Shown here piece by piece: positions 57,515-64,000 of a stretch of 64,000 nt of DNA; the first letter of the stretch is position 1, and each line of letters opens with the position of its first letter. The notes beneath the pieces were generated by a model. That model ran no database searches. It worked only from the letters and a program-made list of their open reading frames with translations, and was not told the origin of the DNA. The DNA comes from Candidatus Methanorudis spinitermitis. Lineage in GTDB: Archaea > Methanobacteriota > Methanobacteria > Methanobacteriales > Methanobacteriaceae. The DNA lies in the NCBI GenBank assembly GCA_031286225.1, contig JAITUQ010000037.1, forward strand, positions 1-64,000, read 5' to 3'. A program made the position numbers and the translations under genes.

Positions 57515-58675
57515 TTATTGATCAGAATAGTTATCAAAGTACCCTTGGATATGAACCACAGGAGTCCCCCTATCTCCTGAGCCACTTGTTAAATCTGCAA
57601 GGCTTCCTACTAAATCAGTAATTCTTCTAGGTGTTGTTCCTAAAGATTCTTGTTTGGATACTTTTTTTTCTTTAATTTTTTCTTTGATTTCGTGGTCTTC
57701 TAAGTTTAAACTATCAGCAAGATATTTTAATTTATATTCTGAGGGTGTTCCTTCTAACCCTTTTGTATATGCAGGTGAAACAACAGGATCAGCAAGTTCC
57801 CATATCCCAGCAACTGGGTCTTTAAATGCCCCATCTCCATAAATCATTACTTCAATATGTTTACCAGTTTTATCTAGTAGCTTTTTTTGAACATTATTTA
57901 CAAATATTTCTCCATTTCTTGGGAAAAGCTTTAATACATCTTCATTAGATGCATTTGAACCTAATAATCCATAATCAGAATTATATCCTGAGCCACCAAT
58001 ACTTGATGAGAGGATATCACATAAAGTAAAGATTTTTTTAGCACCAGCTTTTTTGATTATTTCTTTATCTTTAAATCTTGGATGAATATTTGCAACTAAA
58101 ACGTTTTTAGTATGATTTAAAATCTCTTTTGAATTATTTGCGAATAATATCTCAATATTATCACCTAATTCTTTATAATGTTCAATAATATCCACATTTG
58201 TAAATGGATGAATCGTTTTATCATATCCAAACTCTTTTCTAAATTCTTTTTCATTAAATACTGTGGTAAATACATTAATATCCTTATTATGTATTTCTAT
58301 TGGATCAATAATTGGATTACCAACTTCATCATTTGGATAACTCATTTGTAGATATACTTTCTTAGCACCTTTAGCAATTCCTTTTAAAATTAATGAAAAT
58401 CTGTTTCGACTAAAGATTGGGAAAACAACCCCTAATTCAGCATCTTTACCAAATTTATTTTGAATATCTTGAGCTATATCATCAATACTCACATAATTAC
58501 CTTGTGATTTAGCAAGTATAGATTCAGTTACTGCAATAATATCTTTATCTTTAAATGTAATATTGTCTGTCTTCGATGCTTCAATTAAACTATCTACTAC
58601 AATATTTTCTAAGTCATCTCCTTGATGAATTATTGGTATTCTAATCCCTCTTGTAACTACTCCAACATTTCTCAT
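57515..58675 (-). CDS. Coenzyme F420-0:L-glutamate ligase family protein (CofE-like, long form)
   Basis: A 386-residue protein, much longer than the roughly 250-residue CofE that adds glutamates to F420-0. The N-terminal part (VVTRGIRIPIIHQGDDLENI, KDKDIIAVTESILAKSQGNY) matches the CofE fold. The extra part includes LCDILSSSIGGSGYNSDYGL, VMIYGDGAFKDPVAGIWELA and a C-terminal SLADLTSGSGDRGTPVVHIQ. This long paralogue family is shared with some bacteria that do not make F420, so its substrate may be different. Fe-S or nucleotide binding is not evident. It is flanked by cbiG and cbiB, which may hint at a cofactor role. Confidence 0.75.
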   Translation of the reverse strand: MRNVGVVTRGIRIPIIHQGDDLENIVVDSLIEASKTDNITFKDKDIIAVTESILAKSQGNYVSIDDIAQDIQNKFGKDAELGVVFPIFSRNRFSLILKGIAKGAKKVYLQMSYPNDEVGNPIIDPIEIHNKDINVFTTVFNEKEFRKEFGYDKTIHPFTNVDIIEHYKELGDNIEILFANNSKEILNHTKNVLVANIHPRFKDKEIIKKAGAKKIFTLCDILSSSIGGSGYNSDYGLLGSNASNEDVLKLFPRNGEIFVNNVQKKLLDKTGKHIEVMIYGDGAFKDPVAGIWELADPVVSPAYTKGLEGTPSEYKLKYLADSLNLEDHEIKEKIKEKKVSKQESLGTTPRRITDLVGSLADLTSGSGDRGTPVVHIQGYFDNYSDQ

Positions 58676-59020
58676 TATATACTCAGCTTTGTAAATTTAT
58701 TTTTAATATAGAATTATTTATCATATCAATATTGTAATTTGGTATTATTTTATAGCACAATGGTGAAATTATACTAAAAATTTTTCAATATTTTAGTTTT
58801 ATAGCCTTTTAACTGTAAGAGTTAATAAGAATAACAAACCATTAAATAACTTTAAGCTTTAATATATTTAAATTTGTTTAACTATTTTTAAAATAAAATT
58901 TTATTAAACATAAATTTTTAAGTAATTGACAATTCAAATATTATTTATATGATTATTATTTTATAAAATTATATTTAATTATTAGTTAAAAGCATTTTAT
59001 CCAATATCATTGGTGATATT
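58676..59020. other. Intergenic stretch, no gene seen
   Basis: About 345 bases of A+T-rich spacer between cbiB and the CofE-like gene; no frame, repeat or RNA gene was recognised. Confidence 0.5.
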
Positions 59021-60124
59021 TTAGAAATACGGGTAAATTACAAATAAAAGATACAAAGTTAAATTAAATATTCCAATTAGAACTATTATAGAATTGAATA
59101 TAGAAACTTTTGTCAATTTAATTGCTTTATAAATGTGATCAATTGTCAGTTCTTGATTTTTATCTCCTATTATATAAGCACCTTCTTTTTTTAATTGTAT
59201 ATCAAGTGCACCAGCTGCTGCTGACATTGTAAATCCAGAATTAGGGCTTGAACAATTCCTTGAATCTCTTTTTAAAATAAAATAGCTATTTTTCCAGTTT
59301 AAATTTAATAAGAATGCAGATATGACAACCATTAAACCTGAAAATCTTGAAGGTATATAATTTAATAAATCATCTAATTTTGCTGGAAACCAACCAATCA
59401 ATAAATATTTATCATTTTTATAGGCAACCATTGCATCTAGTGTATTTATTATTCTATAAAATATTGTTACAATAATTGAAAATGTGCATATTATGTAAAA
59501 TATGTTTTTATTAATAAATATAATCAGAATATTGTTTAAACTAAAAAAATCATTGAGCAATAAGATTAAAATTAGTACAAAAACCCCAGAGATTAAATAA
59601 TAGAAAAAAACAGAAATACATGAATCAGTTATGTTTTCAGTTAATGTTTCAATAACAGCTGAAGTTATTAACTTTTCACTTAATGTATCAGTTTTTCTAC
59701 TTACTAAAAAAGAAACAGATCTTTGAGCCCTTTTTAAATCTATAGATAAATCTTTCCCTACATTATTAGCTGATGATAATAATAATTTTAAAGAAAACAA
59801 AGAGGATAATATTAGTGTTGATGCTATTATAAATATGAAAAAGTTGATTGTTGAAATTAAGAAAAATATAATAGCTATGCTAAATGAAAGAAAAGTTACC
59901 GACATTGTTAAATAAATGCCAGAAAGCTTATTTTTGATTTTAATAAAATATTTCTCAAAATAACCAATGAATTTTCCAATTATAACTACTGGATGAACTT
60001 TTTCTGGAAATTCTCCAAAGATCATGTCAATAGCTAATGCAAAAATTAAAATAAGCCCGATTATTCCAATTGAATAATAGTGACTTAAAATATTGTTAGA
60101 AAAACTTATTAAATCAAAAATCAT
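59021..60124 (-). CDS. cbiB: Adenosylcobinamide-phosphate synthase
   Basis: A 367-residue integral membrane enzyme, longer than the usual 310-320 because of extended membrane loops. AIDMIFGEFPEKVHPVVIIG near residue 31, VSFLVSRKTDTLSEKLI near residue 131, TLTENITDSCISVFFYYLIS near residue 156 and SPNSGFTMSAAAGALDIQL near residue 295 are signatures. It attaches aminopropanol phosphate to adenosylcobyric acid. About seven hydrophobic segments are present. No ribosome site is visible in front of the ATG. Confidence 0.92.
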   Translation of the reverse strand: MIFDLISFSNNILSHYYSIGIIGLILIFALAIDMIFGEFPEKVHPVVIIGKFIGYFEKYFIKIKNKLSGIYLTMSVTFLSFSIAIIFFLISTINFFIFIIASTLILSSLFSLKLLLSSANNVGKDLSIDLKRAQRSVSFLVSRKTDTLSEKLITSAVIETLTENITDSCISVFFYYLISGVFVLILILLLNDFFSLNNILIIFINKNIFYIICTFSIIVTIFYRIINTLDAMVAYKNDKYLLIGWFPAKLDDLLNYIPSRFSGLMVVISAFLLNLNWKNSYFILKRDSRNCSSPNSGFTMSAAAGALDIQLKKEGAYIIGDKNQELTIDHIYKAIKLTKVSIFNSIIVLIGIFNLTLYLLFVIYPYF

Positions 60125-60550
60125 TAAAATTAATATATAAAATAAGCATATATATTTATTTAAGATAAATTTAAATTGTTATATTATTATTTAAAAAAAC
60201 TATTTATTATTAGAGAATTTTATTATATTATAAAGTTTATAAATTATTTAATAATTAATTTTTATTTCATGATTAATTTAATTATATTATAAAGTTTAAT
60301 TATTATTTGAATTATAAAAAATTTAATTATATTTATAATAAGGTTTAGCTATTATTAGAAATTTAAAATATTTTTTATAAAGAATTTGTTTTTTATTAAA
60401 AGAACTTAATTTTTTTCATTTTTTAATTATAAATAAATTCTTTAATTATAAACAACTTTCTTTATTTAAATTAATAATAATAAATTTATAATCTGGTTCT
60501 TTAGCTAATATTTAAGTTTATTTATATAATAATGTATTTTTGTGGTTTTT
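60125..60550. other. Intergenic stretch, no gene seen
   Basis: About 0.42 kb of extremely A+T-rich DNA between divergent genes, with near-repeats of ATTATATTATAAAGTTTA at about 60224 and 60288. No gene was recognised. Confidence 0.5.
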
Positions 60551-61033
60551 ATGATAGATGAAAAACAAGTTCGAGATTGGCTGGCTGAAGAAGGAGTATT
60601 TAAAGAAAAAATACCTGATGATAGTGCAAATTTTCATTTTATTATCAATTATCCTGAAGGCCATATAATGGATATAATTCAGCCGGAAAATAAAATTGAC
60701 ATGATTTTAATTGGCTGTGCAACAGAAGTAGCTCCAGAACAAGTTTCTGCAATTAGATCTTCTTCAGAATCTAAAAAACAAGAATTTATATGGGATTTAA
60801 GACTTTCCCTAAATCAATTCTTATTAGACTTTGAACTTGAGCATCCTAATGATGAGCTTCATAGATTTGTTATTACAGAAGAATTGTATGAAGATGCTTT
60901 AAATAAGCATAATTTAATTTTAGGGATGAAAAAGGTTTTTAAAGGTAAGCTACAATGTATTTGGTTGTTAGGAAAAAGTTTTGGTGAAATAGATCCTAAT
61001 TCTATTGAAGATACAAATAGTATGTTTGGGTAG
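60551..61033 (+). CDS. DUF2299 family protein
   Basis: About 160 residues, soluble and acidic. VRDWLAEEGVFKEKIPDDSA at the start and later FHFIINYPEGHIMDIIQP and FLLDFELEHPNDELHRFVIT match the archaeal DUF2299 family, whose function is not known. The fold resembles type III secretion chaperone-like domains in shape only, so no role is claimed. The ATG at 60551 is preferred; GTG at 60542 is an alternative. It borders the probable replication origin. Confidence 0.8.
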   Translation: MIDEKQVRDWLAEEGVFKEKIPDDSANFHFIINYPEGHIMDIIQPENKIDMILIGCATEVAPEQVSAIRSSSESKKQEFIWDLRLSLNQFLLDFELEHPNDELHRFVITEELYEDALNKHNLILGMKKVFKGKLQCIWLLGKSFGEIDPNSIEDTNSMFG

Positions 61034-61201
61034 TATAAAACAAAAATGTTTAATCAATTAAAAATTAATAAAAGCATTTTAAATTTAATATAAATTTTCT
61101 TATTTTTTTTATAGAATGCTAAAAATATTTAATTGTTAATTTTTATTCTTTTGATTAAACTAAGATATTTTTTCTTATTATTTTTTTTAATTTTAAAAAG
61201 T

Positions 61202-61229
61202 GAGAGAGACATGTATTTCCAGTGAAAGA
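61202..61229 (-). promoter_or_regulatory. ORB-like initiator-binding site, left outer
   Basis: Core ATTTCCAGTG with the extended flank GAGAGAGACATGT. Its reverse complement matches the right-hand site at 61783-61810 nearly base for base. Confidence 0.7.
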
Positions 61230-61251
61230 TATTTTTTTATATTTTAAGAGT

Positions 61252-61285
61252 GAAGAGGTATATTTCAAGTGAATACACTTGAAAA
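61252..61285. promoter_or_regulatory. ORB-like site forming a 9-bp inverted repeat
   Basis: TTTCAAGTG-AATA-CACTTGAAA (61263-61284) is a perfect 9-bp inverted repeat made of two facing mini-ORB cores. The GAAGAGGTAT flank on the left matches, in reverse, the ATATCTCTTA flank of the site at 61738. Confidence 0.7.
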
Positions 61286-61734
61286 ACATCTTTTTTAAAA
61301 ATCTCTTAAAATAATAAAATCATCTTTTTATTTTTTTATAAAGGAAACTAATGGCATTTACGTTGTATATAACTATAATTCTAATTTTCACACCAAAAAA
61401 CTAAAATTTAGTTTTATATAATCCTTAATTTTTGATTTTTTGTATTAATTATTTTATATTTTATCAATAAATTCCAATGTTTTATATTAACTTTTTCATA
61501 TTTTTTCAATAAATTAATTTTATAATAATAATTTCATAATAAATAACTAAATTAAATATTATTAAATAAAATTCATTAATTTATTAAAAAATTTATTTAT
61601 TAATAACAAAATTTTTAATAAATAGTTTTAAAATGATTATTTAATCTTTTTAAATTATTATCCATTATTATTCATTATTTTAAGTCTTTTTATAATAAAT
61701 CTAAATCTTTACAGAAAGGAAATAATAAAAAAAT

Positions 61735-61757
61735 TTTCACTTGAAATATATCTCTTA
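61735..61757 (+). promoter_or_regulatory. ORB-like initiator-binding site, right inner
   Basis: Core CACTTGAAAT at 61738-61747 followed by ATATCTCTTA, the mirror of the left inner site. Confidence 0.7.
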
Positions 61758-61782
61758 TTTTTTCCAGATTTTTAATATTATC

Positions 61783-61810
61783 TTTACAGTGGAAATACAC
61801 CTCTCTCTTA
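61783..61810 (+). promoter_or_regulatory. ORB-like initiator-binding site, right outer
   Basis: Core CAGTGGAAAT at 61787-61796 followed by ACACCTCTCTCTTA. It is close to the general archaeal ORB with its pyrimidine-rich (on this strand) extension. Confidence 0.72.
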
Positions 61811-62269
61811 TTTAGTGGTATATTTGTATAAGTCTTTATTTTATAATCAAATTTTTTTTAAAAAAAATGTATTATAAATATTTTATAAGATATAACTTCA
61901 TGTTTTATGAGTAAGTCCACGTTTTACCCTGACTTATTACTTAATATGCAATTTGTTTAAATTATCCAAGAAAATTTTATAAATTATTTAACATTTAATC
62001 ATAATGATTAGATAAAAAGTTGAATTATATAAAAAACATGAACAATATTTATTATTGCTATTTGAATTCTTAAAATAGTTAAAAAATTTTTTTAAAAAAA
62101 TTTATTAGGATGTTTATAATTAAAACAATATACAATTATTTTAAGAAAAATTCCTCCATGAACTCTAAGTTATAGGGAATAAATGTTTATTAAACAGGCA
62201 TAGTTCTTTATTATTATATTCAAATTTTTTAATAAATACATTTATTTATTTTAAAAAAAAATCTAATTA

Positions 62270-62297
62270 CACTTGAAATAAAATGTTCACTTGCAAT
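62270..62297 (+). promoter_or_regulatory. Pair of mini-ORB-like sites near orc1/cdc6
   Basis: CACTTGAAAT (62270-62279) and CACTTGCAAT (62288-62297) lie 18 bases apart in the same orientation, without the longer flank. They may help Orc1/Cdc6 control its own gene. Confidence 0.55.
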
Positions 62298-62642
62298 GTA
62301 GCAATATGTTTTATTTTAATTTATATATTACATATTAATTCTATTGTAAATTTATTTCATTTATTGGTAAAAATAGCTTTTCTCATGTTATAGGTAGGTT
62401 ATAATTAAAAAAACTATCTTATACTTCTTAGATAAAGTTATAGGTCTTTATAAAAACTAACATTATTTTTGTTAGCTATCTTACTAAAATAAAACATATT
62501 AATCCTTATTTTTGGGAATGATATTTTTTTATTTGAAAAATATAACATTAGCTATTTTATTCCACTAAATTGAAATCTGTATAGTGTGTACTTGGGGTAT
62601 TTAGAGGGTTAAAATTTTTATTTATAGTGTTTAGGTGTTAAA

Positions 62643-63791
62643 ATGGAGAACATATTTAAAGGGTTAAAAAATAGGGGGTCAGTTTTTAAAGATAAGCAAT
62701 TGTTGGATCATAGATTTTTACCTCATCACTTACCACACCGTGAAGAGCAAATAACATCAATAGCTAAATATTGGATTGAAGCATTGAACAATGTCACACC
62801 TTCTGATATTACTATTTATGGTAAAACAGGTACAGGTAAGACTGCCGCAGCTAAGTTTGCAATGAATCAGTTAAAAGAAGCATCAATAAATGAAGATGTT
62901 TTTATTAGAACTGAATATATTAGATGCACTGATTATACTACTGAATATCAGGTTATTGCAAGATTATGTCAGCAAATGGGAAGAGATGTACCTTATAGGG
63001 GATGGACCAAAGCAGAAGTTGTAAATACTTTTAGAGATATTTTTAAAAAGAATGCTTTTGGAAAAAACTTGATTTTGATTGTTGTTTTAGATGAAATTGA
63101 TATTCTTCTTAAGAATGATGGTGATGGCATCCTTTACACACTTACCAGAACAGATAATGTTTCTGTTCTGTCTATTAGTAATCATGTTGAATTTAAAAAA
63201 TTTATCAAACCTAGAGTAAAAAGTAGTTTGCGAGATAGAGAAATTGTTTTTCCTCCTTATGGAGCTCAACAACTAATTGATATTTTAGAAGAAAGAGCTA
63301 GACTTTCTTTCAATAAAAATACATTAGATGATGATGTTGTTCCTTATTGCGCGGCCCTAGCTGCTAAGATAGAAGGTGATGCTCGTTATGCACTTGATCT
63401 TTTAAGAACCGCAGGAGAATTAGCTGATGAAGACGAATCTAAAAAAGTCTTTGGGGCCTATGTTAATGATGCTAAAGATAGAATAGAACATAATAAAATA
63501 ACTGATATTATAATGACTTTACCTACTCAACAACAAAGAGTTTTAGAAGCTATTTTAAAATTAACTCAAAGAAAGGAAGAAATAATATCTGGGAAATTAT
63601 ACGATGCCTATGAAAAGATTTCTAAAGGTGATTCAGTTTCTTATAGAAGAATATTTGATTTTATAAATGAATTAGAAATGTTAGGCATAATTTCTACAAA
63701 TACAGTGTCTCGTGGTCGAGGAAAAGGGAGAACAAATATTATCACCCTACAATGTGACACAGATATTTTAACAGATGCTTTGTATTCTTGA
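62643..63791 (+). CDS. cdc6: Orc1/Cdc6 replication initiator
   Basis: A 382-residue AAA+ initiator of normal length. Walker A GKTGTGKT is at residues 60-67, Walker B VVLDEID at 147-153 and sensor 1 SISN at 177-180. The arginine- and glycine-containing [20 protein letters not shown] (sensor 2 region) is near 245, and a winged-helix DNA-binding domain spans about 295-382 ([20 protein letters not shown]). It binds ORB elements, opens the origin and loads MCM. AGGTG lies 6-7 bases before the ATG. It sits directly beside the ORB-rich spacer, as initiator genes commonly do. Confidence 0.95.
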   Translation: MENIFKGLKNRGSVFKDKQLLDHRFLPHHLPHREEQITSIAKYWIEALNNVTPSDITIYGKTGTGKTAAAKFAMNQLKEASINEDVFIRTEYIRCTDYTTEYQVIARLCQQMGRDVPYRGWTKAEVVNTFRDIFKKNAFGKNLILIVVLDEIDILLKNDGDGILYTLTRTDNVSVLSISNHVEFKKFIKPRVKSSLRDREIVFPPYGAQQLIDILEERARLSFNKNTLDDDVVPYCAALAAKIEGDARYALDLLRTAGELADEDESKKVFGAYVNDAKDRIEHNKITDIIMTLPTQQQRVLEAILKLTQRKEEIISGKLYDAYEKISKGDSVSYRRIFDFINELEMLGIISTNTVSRGRGKGRTNIITLQCDTDILTDALYS

Positions 63792-64000
63792 TTATAGTAT
63801 TGATACAGCTTTAAAAATAATAATATAGAATATTAAGAAAATTTAGCTATATAATCAACAATATTAATATTTATAATTTTAATTATTTTTAAATCATATG
63901 TCCAGCATTATAATAGGTGTTTTTCATTTTTTTATAATGTCTTTTTTATTAAATTTTATCTTATTTTTTTATTTTTAATTAATTATTAAATAAATGATAA
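63792..64000. other. Right-end spacer, no gene seen
   Basis: About 200 bases of A+T-rich DNA with T runs (near 63927-63975) that may end the cdc6 transcript. No frame was recognised. Confidence 0.5.

Larger units (their letters stand above)
61034..62642. other. Probable chromosomal replication origin (oriC)
   Basis: A 1.6-kb gene-free, very A+T-rich interval directly upstream of orc1/cdc6. It carries ORB-like motifs in two opposed groups. On the left the core reads ATTTCMAGTG (61215-61224 and 61262-61271). On the right it reads CACTTGAAAT or CAGTGGAAAT (61738-61747, 61787-61796, 62270-62279, with a variant at 62288-62297). The flanks match too: GAGAGAGACATGT on the left mirrors ACACCTCTCTCT on the right. 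The interval between the groups (about 61400-61730) is nearly pure A+T and would serve as the unwinding element. This is the layout known for Orc1/Cdc6-dependent archaeal origins. Confidence 0.82.

Noticed and set aside
1-64000. tRNA, rRNA, CRISPR arrays and intact insertion sequences
   Set aside because: No cloverleaf-like G+C-rich segment, regular repeat-spacer array, or transposase with terminal repeats was found by reading. A covariance-model scan was not possible.

Overview
The window looks like chromosome of a very A+T-rich methanogenic archaeon of the order Methanobacteriales, most likely a Methanobrevibacter-type organism. The clues are methanogenesis marker protein 11, an archaeal DNA polymerase D small subunit, an Orc1/Cdc6 initiator, an archaeal-type signal peptidase, a UPF0147 protein, dispersed cobamide genes (cbiX, cbiH, cbiG, cbiB), an F420-ligase relative, adhesin-like secreted proteins, and frequent TTG or GGTGAT-preceded starts. 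Genus is an inference; species cannot be fixed from the sequence alone.

Positions 1-21.2 kb form a cell-surface glycopolymer locus. It holds a TarJ/TarI pair (CDP-polyol precursor), three CDP-glycerol/ribitol-type polymerases, a pyruvyl-transferase/ferredoxin/FrhB fusion, an acyltransferase 3 membrane protein, RfbA, three family-2 glycosyltransferases, a second pyruvyl transferase and a UDP-ManNAc-type dehydrogenase. Four of the transferases share N-terminal repeats of a HYxxxGxxEGR module joined to different catalytic domains. The remaining dTDP-sugar genes (rfbB, rfbC) lie apart at 33.4-35.3 kb, and rfbD is not in the window.

Positions 21.6-32.8 kb are core metabolism: leuC/leuD/leuB-type 2-oxoacid chain genes, a cysteine desulfurase, a 29-residue membrane peptide, ribH, methanogenesis marker 11, a membrane glycosyltransferase, a tandem PurE and a UbiD-family decarboxylase. 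Positions 32.9-37.2 kb hold two gene relics, rfbB/rfbC and a secreted anthrax-lethal-factor-like metalloprotease. From 37.8 to 61 kb come a radical SAM AmrS-like protein, thiL, signal peptidase (with a suspected poly-A frameshift), three CbiX domains in two genes, a DUF35 protein, an adhesin-like protein, a pair of pilin-like proteins, MgtE with a PhoU/TrkA-C protein, cbiH, DNA polymerase D small subunit, a class II aldolase, UPF0147, cbiG, a CofE-like protein, cbiB and a DUF2299 protein.

The right end (61.0-63.8 kb) is a probable replication origin. A 1.6-kb gene-free, A+T-rich interval carries inverted ORB-like motifs and is followed directly by orc1/cdc6. A palindrome, TAGCTA (often ATAGCTAT), is strikingly frequent from about 18.7 kb rightward, in genes and in spacers, but sparse in the surface-polymer locus. 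This suggests that the locus has a different history. No tRNA, rRNA, CRISPR array or intact insertion sequence was recognised.
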